Positions 1 to 12,378 of a stretch of 64,000 nucleotides of DNA are shown piece after piece. The stretch is from Nitzschia sp. DOCU1 (lineage: Eukaryota; Bacillariophyta; Bacillariophyceae; Bacillariales; Bacillariaceae). Both the position numbers and the translations under genes were made by a program. The stretch spans positions 3,100,001-3,164,000 of the forward strand of contig OX595985.1 in NCBI GenBank assembly GCA_951394045.1, given 5' to 3'. How positions within the stretch are numbered: the stretch's first letter is position 1; every line of letters starts with the position of its first letter. Below the pieces are notes generated by a model, which saw nothing but the letters and a program-made list of their open reading frames with translations, was not told where the DNA came from and did not search any database.

Positions 1-3000
1 TACCGATGAGACCGTACACGGACAAGGAATGGCAAGACCTTCCGCACGTTGTCTTGACTTCTGATGTCGATTGGGACCCTAGTCAATATGACCTGGCCCA
101 GTCCACTAACGACGAGTGGTACCAACAAGGCGATGAGGATGTACCGCCTCTCTTACTACGTTATGATGATACTGACCCTACTGAAGAACCGATCTCGATT
201 TCTGTGAATTGGCATCTAACTGCTAATTTAGATTTTATGAAATCTGAACTTGACTCTGACGACGACTTTCGTTTCGATGATTTTCGTTTCTACCCCGGCA
301 TGACGACCCTGGAAGTGGCAATGCGCCGAATCCGTCCAGCAGATCGCGATTATTCTCGATATCGTCGTTTCTTTCTAAATGCGAGCGAGGATACGATTGC
401 TCGGACGTTTCAAGCCACTACACAATACGCCAGATCTGGGGTAATTGAGGGACCGATTACGAACACTATTCGTGCGCCATTCCCTGCTCTAAATGTCCGC
501 CGCCGCAACGAACCTGTTGCCACGGATACGATCTACAGCGATGTGCCCGCTATTGATAATGGATGCCGTGCCGCCCAGTTCTTTTGTGGCGTCGACACTA
601 AGTTCTCCGACATCTATGGTGTGCAGACGGATGGTGACTTCATTCGTGTTCTTCAGGACAATGTGCGCCGTCGGGGAGCCATGGACGTTTTGGTGAGTGA
701 CCGCGCTAAAGCTGAAATAAGCAAACGAGTCAAGGATCTCTTGCGCCATCTCTGTATCGATGAGTGGCAAAGTGAACCGCACCAACACCACCAAAACCCA
801 GCAGAACGCCAGTATCGCCTTATCAAACGGGCGACACAGCATGTTCTTAACACTACAAATGCTCCTCCATATTGTTGGCTACTTGCCATGGAGTACGTTT
901 GTTTTATTAATAACAGGTTGGCGCGAGGTTCGCTGGACTGGAGAACTCCCTACGAGCAGTTGTTGGGCTATACTCCGGATATTAGTATGATAACACGCTA
1001 CGCATTCTGGGACCAGGTTTTTGTGAAACGCATCGAAGCGCGGGGAGGAAATTTCCCATCTGTTGGAAATGAGATCGAGGGTCGCTTCGTTGGTTTCTCG
1101 GAGACAGTTGGTCATCCCATGACCTATAAAATACTGACTTCCGACACCAAACAAATCATCTACCGCTCCCGCATTCGCCTAGCTACCGATGGTGTTAATC
1201 GTCGTGCCACCGCTGAAGCACAGGAAGCTGCTCGTGACGCCGACAACCAAGGAGATGAAGAGCCGGATAACGGGGAGCTCGACGACGGCGCGGATCCTCA
1301 TGTGGTTTTTGATCCTGGTGGGAACAACGCCGTGGATGTCAATGACAACGAAAATCTACCCAACCTTATCCACCGACGTGACCGACCCATGGCGGTCATC
1401 GACCCTGAGGATATCATAGGCCGGACCTATCTTTCGGTTCCAGCAGAAGACGGTACTCGACTACGGCTACGAATCGTGGAAGCTCTTGACGACATCGAGA
1501 GACGAGTCAACGCAAACGACGCCGTCATCCGTTTCAAGGCCGTCAGCTCGGACGGACATTATGAAGAGATCAAGACCTATAATCAGATCCTTGATAAACT
1601 CGAGGAAGCTGATGGAACAGATGAAGTCTGGAAGTTTCGATCAATCGACGCCCACCAAGGACCCCTTACTCGTACGGATCCTAACTACAAGGGATCACGA
1701 TGGAATGTAAGAGTTAGCTGGGAAAACGGGGAGGTTACCTACGAACCTCTGTCGATCATCTCGAAGAGTGATCCAGTCTCTTGCGCCATTTACGCAAGCG
1801 AAAATAATTTGCTCAACCTCGAGGGATGGAAGCAATTCGCCCGGCTTGCTCGGCGACAAAAGAAGCTTCTTCGTTTGGCCAACCAAGCGAAACTCAAGTC
1901 GTTTAGGACTGCGCCTCTCTACAAGTTTGGAGTAGAGGTCCCAAGGAGCCACGAACATGCTATGGAGTTGGACCGTAAGAACGGCAACGACCTGTGGCGC
2001 CAGGCTGAACTGAAGGAGCTAGGGCAGATCGATGAATACGAAACCTTCAAGGACTGCGGTAAGGGCGCCCGACCTAGCGGATATAAACGTATCCACTATC
2101 ATATCGTGTATGATGTGAAGCACGATCTCCGAAGGAAAGCGCGACTTGTCGCCAACGGCAACCAAGCCCCCACACCGATCTCGTCGGTCTACTCAAGTGA
2201 GTTTCTTTAAGAGGTTTGAGACTCTGTCTATTCCTGGCAGAACTGAACAATCTCGATGTTTGGACGACCGATATAGGCAACGCTTACCTCGAAGCGAAGA
2301 CGGACGAGAAAGTGTACGTCATAGCCGGACCCGAGTTCGGAGATCGAGAGGGACACACTCTCATCATCTCCAAGGCTTTGTACGGACTTTTTACAAGCGG
2401 AAAAATGTGGTGGGAAAGGCTCAGCGAGGTTCTGAAGGAGATGGGATTCATGCCATCGAGAGCAGAAGCCGATATTTGGATGCGCAAGAACGGAGATCAT
2501 TGGGAATACATCGTGCGCTACGTTGACGATCTCGCGATTTTGTCGAAACGGAATCAAGAAATTATCCACGACTTATCCGAACGCTACAAGTTTAAGTTGA
2601 AAGGCACGGGCCCGATTAGTTACCATCTTGGGGCTGACTTCTTTCGTGATTCGGATGGAGTGCTATGTATGGCGCCGAAAAGGTATATTGAACGAATGAT
2701 CGAGACCTATGAGAGATTGTTCGGCACCAAGCCAAGCCAGAAGTTCCATTCGCCTCTAGAGAAAGGTGATCATCCAGAGCTTGACGACTCAGAAGAGCTC
2801 GGCACAGAAGGAATAAAACAGTATCAGTCAATGATAGGTGCTGCACAATGGGTCATCTCGTTGGGTCGTTTCGATATCGCTACCGCGGTAATGACGCTTT
2901 CGAGTTTTCGGGCTTCGCCCAGAAGAGGCCATCTCGATAGAATCAAACACGTTTATGGATATTTGGCGAAAATGCGTAACAGCGCGATTCGTTTCAGAAC

Positions 3001-3985
3001 GGGAATTCCTGACTTCTCTGCAGTTCCGATCCCAGAGTACAGTTGGGCCACCAGTGTGTATGGTGATGTACAAGAACTAGTCCCGGAAGATGCGCCAGAG
3101 CCGCTCGGTAAGCCGGTTGTGACTTCAACGTATTTCGACGCTAATCTCTGCCACGATATGACGACAGGAAAGTCCGTCACAGGGATTCTCCACTTCGTGA
3201 ACAAAACTCCGATCGATTACTTCTCCAAGAAGCAACCGCTCGTCGAGACCGCTACGTACGGCAGCGAATTCATGTCGGGTCGCCAAGCTACTGAACAGGT
3301 GATCGACTTAAGGACAACGCTTCGCTATCTAGGTGTCCCAGTTCAAGGAAAATCGTTCATGTTCGGGGACAATAAGACGATGTGTGATAGCGCGTCAAAT
3401 CCATCCGCCAAGCTCACGAAACGCCATGTGATCCTTTCGTACCATCGCGTTCGCGAGGCGGTAGCAGCGGGCATCATTGCTTTGCTCCATATCCCAGGAA
3501 AGAAGAACCCTGCGGATATTCTTTCGAAGGCTTGGGGATACAGCGACGTATGGAAGACGCTGCGAGCATTGTTGTTTTGGGAAGGAGATACTGCGGATCT
3601 CATCGAACTTGACGATGGCTAACTTCGTTGATTGTCAGGTTCATTTGGTAGTATCGTGCGGGATCACGGGGAGTAACGAACGGTACACGATTCGGTCGAT
3701 TTAGATGATCCCTTCGATCCAAGTCGAGGATCAACGGACGGACAGAAGTCATTTGCATCGCCAGTGCAGATGCTACTACCTTCGTAGAAGTATGGAGTAC
3801 TTCGGAGAATTGTATGGTGGTCAGAATGACGTAGGTCAAAAGGTTCGGTCATCGGTGCGGCTAGCCTTGGAGCAACGGGGCGATGAGTTTGGACGTCCGG
3901 AGAATGTAGACACAATATCTTCTAATAGTATAGTTACAACTACTACTGTGGAAGATCGCCTCTTGACCGAGGCTTAGAGCTAGAT
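1..3985 (+). mobile_element. Ty1/copia element I, 5' part outside window
   Basis: The stretch encodes, in order, copia integrase, a linker, reverse transcriptase and RNase H, which is the Ty1/copia gene order (integrase before RT). The gag, protease and 5' LTR lie before the window. The 3' limit is not sharp: coding ends at 3622 and recognisable LINE sequence begins near 4050. No second LTR is available to define LTR borders or a target duplication. Confidence 0.85.
6..3622 (+). pseudogene. pol: copia I pol: integrase, RT and RNase H with one frameshift
   Basis: Polyprotein that would integrate and copy the element. The first frame (6-2210) carries the integrase core, with DNGCRAAQFF near residue 181, the second aspartate in VSDRAK and the glutamate in QNPAERQY. 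It continues with a chromodomain-like patch (RVSWENGEVTYEPLS, about nt 1705-1755) and the start of RT. The frame is lost between 2199 and 2201, where one base appears to be missing, and pol resumes downstream (listed start TTG at 2216) to 3622. The second part holds the RT active site YVDD (about nt 2519-2531) and RNase H motifs (FDANLCHD, GSEFMSG, GDNKTM). Without a shift the product stops before the RT palm, so this copy is defective. A programmed shift is unlikely at this site, inside a conserved RT block. The family assignment is secure; the exact copia clade is not. Confidence 0.85.
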
Positions 3986-4049
3986 CTACTTTGTTAGGGT
4001 ATGGGTCACACCCGGCTTAGCAGTCTCTGCTTGCGGATACTCTGGTTTT
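3623..4049 (+). other. 3' noncoding end of copia I and LINE junction, borders unresolved
   Basis: No convincing gene. A purine-rich stretch (3661-3673, GGATCACGGGGAG) lies 40 bases after the pol stop and could be a polypurine tract, but no TG-starting LTR follows it directly. The copia 3' LTR, if present, must lie here. The join to LINE sequence falls between about 3985 and 4050. Confidence 0.4.
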
Positions 4050-5421
4050 GGATCCACCGATATTGGTACACAGACAGATCATCGACTGTTGTGGCTCGAT
4101 GTGGATACCGAGACCCTGTTTGGATTCCGTGCTCCGGTACCTGTTTCCAAGATGATTCGACGGTTCCCATTGGACGACCCTGGGGCAAGAAAGCGATACG
4201 TGAATAAACTCAAGAGATCCCGTCGCTCCTCTGGCATCATCACCGCCGTGGGAGAGCTCTCGGCCATGGCACTGGCTGGCACTGACTCTGCACTTCTCAA
4301 GCCTAGATATGACGAACTCGCGGCTCAGGACTTGAAGCTTCGCGAGGATGCCAAAAAAAGCTGCAAGCCCTTTTATGCTGGGCAAGTTCTCTTCTCGGAC
4401 GTGATTGGACTCCTGCGTAAAGAAATCCAGCTATGGTGGCTGGTGTACCTCCGCCGCGTCAAACGCCGAGTGGATACACGCAAGATCAGGCGACTGATGC
4501 ACAAGCTTGGAATTCAAGATGCCCTTCAGCTATCGCTTGCAGATATTCTTCTGCGCAAAAAAGATGTCAGAGCTCGCTATCGTGCCGCCAAGAAAAATCA
4601 AACGGCTCACTTCAAAGCATTCCGGCTGAAAAATACAAGACTTCCGTAGAAAGCCAACATCGGGCCGCCAGTCATACCGCTGCTATGTCCCGACACCACC
4701 ATAATATTCGTCGGGTAGTCGACCGCAAGCCGCGTGCCAGTATTAATACGCTGACCTTCACAACATCCGAGGGACACGAAACGGCATGCCAAACAAGGGA
4801 AGAAATTGAAACCGCCTGTGCCAATGAGGCTATGCGCCGTTTCTCGCAGACGGTTGAATCACCATTCATGCAGGGCCCTCTCAACGACCTGTTGGGATAC
4901 GAGGCTTGTCAAGCCACCGTTGATGCAATCCTCAAAGGTGATTTTGTGCCACCAGAGGGAATTGACGAGTATACTCGGGCCCTCCTTGAGGAAATGCAAA
5001 TGCCTGCACCCGTCTCTTCCAAACGGCCCATTGACGGCTTTATTTCTCCAGCAGACCATATTGCTGGATGGAGCAAGATGAAAGGCAAGATTTCTTGTAG
5101 CCCGTTCGGACCTCTGTTTGCTGACTACATTGCTGGTTCAGACGACATCGAGCTGGCTACCATCGATGCCGCCTTCGCCAACCTCCCATTACAGGTAGCA
5201 TGGACTCAAGCTGTGGACATAATGATTCCAAAAAAGTTTCATCCCGGCATGTTGAGAAACTGCGAATAATTGTTCTGTTCCATTCTCTGTACCACATTCT
5301 TAATAAGAAGATAGGACGAGAAATGATTTTCCAGGCCGATTCTCTTGGTTTAATTCCTGAGGAGGCGTATGGCAGTCGCCCAGGGCGACGAGCGAAAACA
5401 TTTGCGCATTGAATAAAGTTC
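4050..5421 (+). pseudogene. LINE ORF2 part 1: endonuclease tail and N-terminal RT
   Basis: The fragment starts in the C-terminal endonuclease motif TDHRLLWLD (nt 4074-4100), the SDH-type motif of APE nucleases. A linker rich in basic residues follows. A frameshift lies near 4615-4650, where an A-run precedes the stop at 4649. A second lies near 5235 in the run CCAAAAAAG, after which RT reads VEKLRIIVLFHSLYH and EAYGSRPGRRA, an RT fingers block. A third shift near 5400 is needed to reach ALNKVL at the copia II junction. The rest of RT follows after the insertion at 12657. Not functional. Confidence 0.75.
5417..5421. repeat. target-site duplication AGTTC (left, copia II)
   Basis: AGTTC directly precedes the LTR TG at 5422 and recurs directly after the other LTR at 12657-12661. 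Removing copia II plus one AGTTC joins the LINE reading frame as NKVLATD. Confidence 0.9.
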
Positions 5422-5683
5422 TGTGGGATTACAGCATTCAACGCTGTGATACGATGAACAATCTTGCTAATGTAGAAAATTATGATGATCTTGCGATCTC
5501 TATTGAATGTAGATGTAGTGCAGAGCATCTGGATGTTGTCAACTCGAGTTCGGATGAATAGTAGAACGTTCCAAGTTGACAATGACAATGATCTCGGAAT
5601 TCCCGAAGGTAGTCGTGATGTTTGACTCATTTGACTCGGAATCGTCGACGTCGGCAATGGCAGCGGACATCAGAATCCTCACA
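5422..5683 (-). repeat. copia II 3' LTR (262 bp)
   Basis: On the minus strand it starts TGTGAGGATTCTG and ends CCCACA. It matches 12395-12656 with no difference seen. Confidence 0.93.
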
Positions 5684-5694
5684 CTCCTTCCATC
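5684..5694 (-). other. copia II polypurine tract
   Basis: On the minus strand GATGGAAGGAG abuts the 3' LTR, the position and composition expected for the plus-strand primer. Confidence 0.75.
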
Positions 5695-8062
5695 ATGGCG
5701 AGCTTCGGTGACACAACAATAAATATATTGTACCACGTCATTACCAGCCCATGAGTTGGATCCTATGACGTTCAAACAACTCTTGCGTCGTTTGCTTCGT
5801 GAGAATGTCTGCCTGTTGTAGCTTCGTCGGGATAGGCTTGACATCGATACGACCATTCGCAATCTCATTTCGGAAATGATGGTAGATCACGTTCAGCGTC
5901 CGTGTTCGGGGCCTCATCTTCGGATACTTCGCAATTTCCAATGCAGCGGAATTGTCTTCAAATGCAACACACTTAATTGTGGGCTTTGTGGTAACCCTCG
6001 TTACCTTTTCATTGATCTCTTCCAACAACATCATCAAGTCCTTCACATGCCTCATGGCGGTTGACAACGCAATGAATTCACTCTCAGCACTCGAAAGAGC
6101 GAATTGTGTCTGCAATTTGGATTGCCAAAAGATCGGTACTCCAGCGTACTTGACAACAAACCCGGTGCGTGACTTCGCAGTGTTTGGGTCCTTTCCTGCA
6201 ATGCGCTTGTCCCAGTTCCCAAGGAAGTCGGCATCAACATAGCACTCAAAGAGGTGCTCCAGCAAGGGCTTGATGCGAATGCCTTTGTCTCTTGTCCCGA
6301 GAAGATATCTTCCAATTCTTTTCACAGCCTCTCCATGCGATCGCTTGGGATTAGAACAGAATCTTGCGCACATGTGAGCTGGATAGCTGATATCGAGACG
6401 AGTTGACTTCTCGAGAAAGTTGAGCTTCCCGATAACCGAGCGATAAGACCATGGATAGTCGAAATCTGGGCCATCAAGGTCAGGTCCAATTATGCGAGTC
6501 GTCAAGGCAGGGCTATCGCGTGGTGTAGGTGGCGATCTTGGCTTGGACTTGGATGTATGCTCCTTCGATTCCTCATTCGGGAGCAGCCCAATATCTCGCA
6601 GCACACTGTCGATCAAATGTGGCTGCGACAGGTAGTAACTACCGTCAGGGAGGGCGTCCACCTTGACTCCCAGGTAGTCTTCAATGGTACCTTCGTCCTC
6701 AACAGTGAAGATAGACTGTAAGTCTTTAATACACTTGTCGATCTCACTTTCTTTTGGGTCGATAACAATGCAATCGTCAGTATAGACGAGCAGCACGGTC
6801 GTTCCTCGATAGAAAACACACTCATCGACAGAAGAGCACTGAAAATGAAGCTTCTTCTCAAGTCCCTCTCGAAGATGCAAATACCAGGTGCGGCTACTAT
6901 CGACACCGCCGTAGATATTTTGAACAATCTCGAGGCAGTGCTTGTTGCGATCGAGACCTGGAAAGTGTATTCCCTTCGGCAACTCCATAAAAGTTGGCCG
7001 ACGAATCTTCGCCTGTGGATAAGCGAGAACGAAATCAATCTGTCGAGTTTTCCACTTGTTGATAATAGCAAGAGTAAGAAACAAACGAATAGTTTGCCAA
7101 GAAAGTGCAGGTGCATACTTATCGCCCAACTCGTAGTGAACTCCAGGGATCATCTTGTGACCACCTAGATTTAGGCGACTTTTCCACTTGTAGACCTCTC
7201 TAGTGGAGATGCGCCGCTTGCGTTTCATCGACCAAACTGCAGGAAGTATGGAAGTTCCTTTCGGTACGTCGTTTTTCAGAACCACCTTCCAATGTTTTCG
7301 AACGGTATGGTCGGTCACCTCCTTTACCATAGCTTCACGAAACTTTTCCGCATCTGGCTCCTTCATCGCTTCATGATAGTACATTGTATCAGGATCGCCG
7401 GACGCCTTAAAGCAGTAGGATATCGGATCGTCCAACTCCTTCATTCGGTCTTCTTCCAAATAAAGTTCCGGATCAATTGCTTCAAACTCAACGGCATGGG
7501 CGACTGTACCGGCTTGTCTCTGCTCTTGTGACTCCTGAAATCGTCGTGTCGGTCGAACAGTTCTGCCAGATCTAGTCACATAATGCTGATTGTCGTGAGG
7601 TTGCGGTGGTGCTGGCTCTTGTTGCTGATCAGCATCATCGTCGTTGCCTCCGACAATATTGGGACCCTCGTCATTCGGACCAACATTTAAATCATCATGC
7701 TGTTGTGCTGGTTCGATCGGCTGAAGGTCTTGGTTTTCTTGGTGCAATGCTGGTGGAACATCGGCCTCATCCTGGGGCTGTCGCTGCGTAGACGTAGACT
7801 CCTTCATACGGCGAAGCGTGCCGACATGCCATGGACGAGATGGGTGTCCCTCAAAGTGGCAAATGCGTTGCCATGAACTATGCACCTTTATCTGACTGAC
7901 CGTCTCGAACAAATCGTCATATCTAACATGGTACTGTGGAGACACCATGCCAGTCTCAAGGTTGAGAATCAAAGCAACAGACCTTGAATGACGTGGGGAC
8001 GGACCAAGATAAACTCCCACTCGTGCTCGCGTATCCCAGTTTGGAACCGCTCGCGATGCCTG

Positions 8063-8893
8063 GAGCGATGACGGTTGGAGGTTCGTGCCAGCGAAAGTCG
8101 TGATAAAGGCGAACTCACCCAAGTCTGATAATTATTTGAGCGAACATCGCTTAAACGAGCCTCTCTCAATGGTTTCAGGGGAGAGGCGGGACTGAGAGAG
8201 AGATTTTTTTGTTGGAAAAGTCCAAAACCAGTTGGAAAAGTCCAATACCGGAACGCCGTGTTTGGACTTTTCCAAACACGGCTTTTGTGTGATGGAATAT
8301 TCCATCGCCGAATTCCAAAACCGCTTTGGTCGTTCATACCTACTGTGTGTCCTAGAGTGCTTGCTACTTCCGTGCGCCCCCACTCCGAAATTCTTGTCCC
8401 TGCGAACACTGCTGATGCATTCCCTCATCGCTTCTTTGGCATCCGCCTTGTTGCTTGACATGAAAATTGATGATGTAATTCCTAATCTTCTGAGACACGG
8501 AGGATGATTGGATTCAGGCTTGATGGACCCAAAACAGCAAAACAAAGGGAAGATGGAAAAAGGGGGTGGCGGGGCGACCCCACTCTAGCTGAATAGGTAG
8601 GTACGATATGGGTGTTTTGTGGGTACTGACATAGTTAATGCCCGCAGTCGAGAGAGCTGTATTGGAATACGGGGTTGGAAAAGTCCAAAACCGCATCGAA
8701 CAACTTGGAAAAGTCCAAAACCATTTGGAAAAGTCCATTCCCGGAGTCCAATCCCAATTATGGTTCAACGACCACCCCTCCCGTGATTTTGTTAGAATCC
8801 ATATCACAGCAAGTTCGCCATCGTGGTGTTTCTATTTAATGGGGTTCTATTATAGTTCTCTATGTCTGGTTTCAGGGTTCTTTGTCGTCGCTC
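8063..8893. mobile_element. non-autonomous TIR element inside copia II integrase (831 bp)
   Basis: Ends are GAGCGAYGAC inverted repeats (8063-8072 and 8884-8893), flanked by CTG on both sides (8060-8062, 8894-8896). Excising it with one CTG restores the integrase frame exactly. It has no convincing transposase. Inside are at least five copies of TTGGAAAAGTCCAA (8212, 8232, 8675, 8705; inverted at 8262), a one-mismatch copy at 8725, and a perfect 16-bp palindrome GATGGAATATTCCATC (8291-8306). Superfamily unassigned: a 3-bp duplication fits PIF/Harbinger or CACTA-like systems, but the TIR does not look like the CACTA terminus. Confidence 0.75.
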
Positions 8894-9520
8894 CTGCAAA
8901 TCATTACTTAGAACATAAGCGGGGCATCCAAAAGTGTGGAAATGACGAATCGTGGGTTTAACGGCAACTCTCGCAAACATCTCGATTGGTGACTCATGCT
9001 TGCCACGCCGACAAGTATTATTATGAACACTGTTAGCATACTAGCGTAGCGCATAGGGCCATAAATGAACATCAATTGCATTGGGCCATCGATGCTTGCC
9101 GAAAATCAGTGCTGTCCTCGCCAACTCTTGAAGGTCACGAATTCTTTTCTCGGCAATGCCGTTCTGAAAGTGTGCATTGACACCACAGAAAGAGATAGTT
9201 TGTCCCTTTTCTTTCACTGCCGCCAGAAACTTATTGTCTGCGAACCTTCCATTATCGGCATGGTAGTGTAGAACTCGTACATTCATCGAGGAGGCATAAG
9301 CCTCGAATGCTTGCTTGGCTGCTACAGTTTCTTCGCCCGTTATAGACTTGTGTAAGTAAACGTAGCTAAGAGACGAATAGTGGTCGACAAAGACTGTTGC
9401 GTAACGATACCTATGCTTAGTCGGAATACCTTTAAGTTGGGCTATCAGCCCAGGTGCTCTCGACTCAAGCTGGTCAACGGAGACGCATTGTCCTGGAGAC
9501 GTGACTACTCGTAATTTTCC

Positions 9521-9686
9521 TTGGTTTCCCGACCCTTTGGTTCTCCATGGTACCTTGGTCGCTCGGCCAAAACGACAGGCAGCACACTCTGGAACGCGAC
9601 AGGTTGGTTTCCCGACCCTTTGGTTCTCCATGGTACCTTGGTCGCTCGGCCAAAACGACAGGCAGCACACTCTGGAACGCGACAGG
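9521..9686. repeat. 83-bp direct tandem duplication in copia II pol
   Basis: Two head-to-tail copies, 9521-9603 and 9604-9686, covering the CRVPECAACRFG zinc region. 83 is not divisible by three, so translation shifts frame at the repeat. Confidence 0.92.
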
Positions 9687-10908
9687 TCAGAAATCTTCGG
9701 GGCAAATCTCCTTCACTCGCCATATGCCGCATCCGGGAGAAAGGCAAGTGACCGAGACAATAGTGCATATGTAGCAACTCGTGCGTAGGATGCTTAATGT
9801 GAGGTTCCTCTGCCTCATCGTCGAAGACTGGAACATTATCTTCAGAGCGGTCCGATGGGGAGGAATCATCGAATTCGACCAAAGCTGGCTCGTTCCTTTG
9901 CCTGAACAAAGGAGTAGTATCAGTTATAGGCGTGTTGTCCGTAGGCTGATCAGGTTGGCTGACGTCGTCACGTTGAGCCTCGGCAGGCGGTACAATATTT
10001 TCTTGCCTTGTTGCATCATGATCGTCGTCTGGTGGGATGAGATGTGTTTGATAAACCTTAGGTTCGTGTCGTTGGCTCTGATAAGTTGCTTCAAAGCGTG
10101 AGAACCTGGTGTAGTCCGGGGCGGATCGCATCACAGCAACGTTAGATGCATTGAGCGGTATGGTCTTAGAGTACTTGCGATCACACCATGTAAGGCGAAG
10201 GCGATCAGCAAACATGGTGGCATGGGTTCCATCTGGCTTGACTTCATATCGCCGCATGACCTGAGCAAGATGCTGGGGCGATAGAAGGCGTGTAGGTAAA
10301 TCAGGCACGCAGTAAGTGTTCGGTATTGTGAGGGTGTGTTTGACGCCTTCGTCATCGGTAATTTTCCATTCCACGGTACCAATGTAAGACGTAGTAAGAC
10401 CATCTTTAATCCCCTTTACACGCACACGAGCTTGCTGGGGCTTTCCGATGAAGTCATCCATTGAATTCGTCATGCAGTAGGATGCATGGTCATCAACACC
10501 AATTAAGTAAGAGTCGGTGTCGAAAGAATGTTCATGTGGTGCCGGCGAGTATCGCTTGGACAAACTTTGCATTGCGTAAAGGTGAAGGTGGGGATGTGGT
10601 CTCGACAATTTTACCATGATGATGGGAGAAAACTTGCGACGACAATACACCACTTTGTAATACCGATGATAGGCTCGAACATGCAGATTGGCTCTATCAA
10701 AACAAGACAAAGAACAAAAGAGTAACTTTGCCCTATTTGATAGAGTTAAGAACAGATCGTTGATAGGTAAGAACCAGTCCAGAAGAAGTTTTGTAGCAAA
10801 GGAAATCGCCAAAAGAAACTGAAACTCCAGGGCATGCTCGTAGCCAAACAGTGCAGGAAGAACAAGTGCGAGAAGCAGGAACGCTGCAAAGTCGCCATAG
10901 CGTTGCAC

Positions 10909-12324
10909 TCATTCCTCATGCACATCACTAGCATCATCATCGACTCCAATTGAAACATTATCATCATCATCTCCACCTGAGTCCGAGGAATAGACATCAT
11001 CCACGCCAACAGCCGCCATGGATGCGGTAATATCCACAGAGGGTTGAGCATGTTGTTGTGTACGAGTGGCAAGGCGACAATCAGCCGACTTGTGCTGCAT
11101 CCAGGCCTGGTGGTGCTTGCACCAGTGCCATGTGATGCCGTCAACTGTCTTGGTGTGTGGAGTGCCAGTTTTTGGGGCAACACTGCGCCATGCCATTTTG
11201 CCTTCGAACTTGCGAGGTCCCTTGTTGCGTTTGCGTGGTGTTTGGTTGGTGCGTCGTTGCCCGCATTTTGTGGAAGTAGGGTTGGACGATGCACGTGTAT
11301 TCCGTACAGACCTCATGCTCTCGACTTGAGAGCGCAGTGCAATAATCTCCTCTTCCTGTTTGGAAGGAGTCATCCACTGGCTCTTCAACAAGCGTGTCTC
11401 ATACTTATTCTCTGCCTTCTTCATCAAAGCTTCTGCGGTAAAGTTCGGTAGCTTATCTTCATTGTAGTCGTCCTCAACTGCGCGAATATAGCGCACGAAG
11501 TCTTCATCGCCGCATGCCATGTACCCCTCAAACAAATTGACGAGGAGATCGCTGCTCGACTCGCCCCTGGCAGTGAGGGATTTGACGGTTGCTCTCACAT
11601 ATTTATTAAATTCCTTTATGTTGTTCTTCGCCATTTCGCGCATATACGCAGAGAGCTGCGTCAGGCAACGGCGAAGATGTGCGGTCGTGGCGCGAGTGTC
11701 GACCTCTGCCTTCGACAAGAGCAAACAAAAATAAAGTATGCCGGACTCGACATTATTATTTGGGCCTGCGAGATAAAGGCTCTTTTCTGAGGCGAGCACT
11801 TTGAGCGAGTCCTTGTCTACCGAGCCTTGCAGAGTCTTGAAGAGCTGGAAATCATTTTGAGCAGCTCGAGTTTGGGTCCCCACGATAGTATTCGCGTGGT
11901 CTTTCACCTGCTGCCACGTAATGCTACCATGTTCTTTGAGAAGATGTCGATTCACTGCGTTGGCAGGGGTGCCAATGTTAATGGTGAAGATATTATCCCA
12001 ACCAAACTCAGTACCTTTGGTCTCGAGTTCCTCAAGAAGTACTGTGATGTCAGGGTTCTCGATGGAGAACTCCTTTTTGAGCGGATCAGTAGCACTTTTG
12101 TAGATCTTTGCTCCTACAGGGGAAGCGAGATCGAGTGCATTTGCTTGTGCTTGTGCAGGGGTCAGAGCGAAGACCGGCTGAGGTGCCGCTTGTTGCGGTT
12201 GCGGTTGTTGAACCTGCTGCTGCTGCTGTTGTTGAGCTTGGATCATCTGCTGAACGAGGGGGTCCATTGCGGCGGTCACGGCGGCAGCCACGGCTTGCGC
12301 AATGATGGCAGCCTGGTCAGCCAT
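10909..12324 (-). CDS. gag: copia II Gag
   Basis: Nucleocapsid/capsid protein of 471 residues that would package element RNA in cytoplasmic particles. It has a glutamine-rich N-terminus (about residues 30-47), a helical central domain and a basic stretch (about residues 350-375). Near residue 395 is a non-canonical knuckle, WCKHHQAWMQHKSADC (C-x2-H-x5-H-x4-C), followed by an acidic tail. The first ATG is 55 bases after the primer site. The TGA (10909-10911) is followed in the same frame by GTG and the pol frame, so occasional stop readthrough would give Gag-Pol. The ORF is intact, unlike pol. Confidence 0.9.
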   Translation of the reverse strand: MADQAAIIAQAVAAAVTAAMDPLVQQMIQAQQQQQQQVQQPQPQQAAPQPVFALTPAQAQANALDLASPVGAKIYKSATDPLKKEFSIENPDITVLLEELETKGTEFGWDNIFTINIGTPANAVNRHLLKEHGSITWQQVKDHANTIVGTQTRAAQNDFQLFKTLQGSVDKDSLKVLASEKSLYLAGPNNNVESGILYFCLLLSKAEVDTRATTAHLRRCLTQLSAYMREMAKNNIKEFNKYVRATVKSLTARGESSSDLLVNLFEGYMACGDEDFVRYIRAVEDDYNEDKLPNFTAEALMKKAENKYETRLLKSQWMTPSKQEEEIIALRSQVESMRSVRNTRASSNPTSTKCGQRRTNQTPRKRNKGPRKFEGKMAWRSVAPKTGTPHTKTVDGITWHWCKHHQAWMQHKSADCRLATRTQQHAQPSVDITASMAAVGVDDVYSSDSGGDDDDNVSIGVDDDASDVHEE

Positions 12325-12378
12325 TGCTTGTTGATTCCTTGTGGAAACGATGGTGTTAGTTTAATAGAGCACCTTGCT

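Larger units (their letters stand above)
5741..10908 (-). pseudogene. pol: copia II pol: hydrophobic N-terminus, protease, integrase, RT, RNase H (interrupted)
   Basis: Frame continues directly from gag across one TGA. The first ~70 residues are strongly hydrophobic with two membrane-like segments (FAAFLLLALVLPALFG and a second). Protease follows (FDTDSYLIGVDDHAS), then the pre-integrase zinc region (HYCLGHLPFS, CAACRFG) and integrase (SVDQLES, HADNGRF, QNGIAEKR). An 83-bp tandem duplication at 9521-9686 shifts the frame, TAG at 9041-9043 stops it again, and the TIR element at 8063-8893 splits the integrase end exactly between DLQ and ASRAVPNWD. The remaining frame (8122-5741) has an intact RT with LVYTDD and RNase H with YVDADF, SSAESEF and FEDNSAA. 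Three independent lesions mean that no full product is expected, although RT and RNase H are locally intact. Confidence 0.9.

Noticed and set aside
2190..2220. Programmed frameshift in copia I pol
   Set aside because: The shift is inside a conserved RT block, with no slippery heptamer or stimulatory structure; a one-base deletion explains it.
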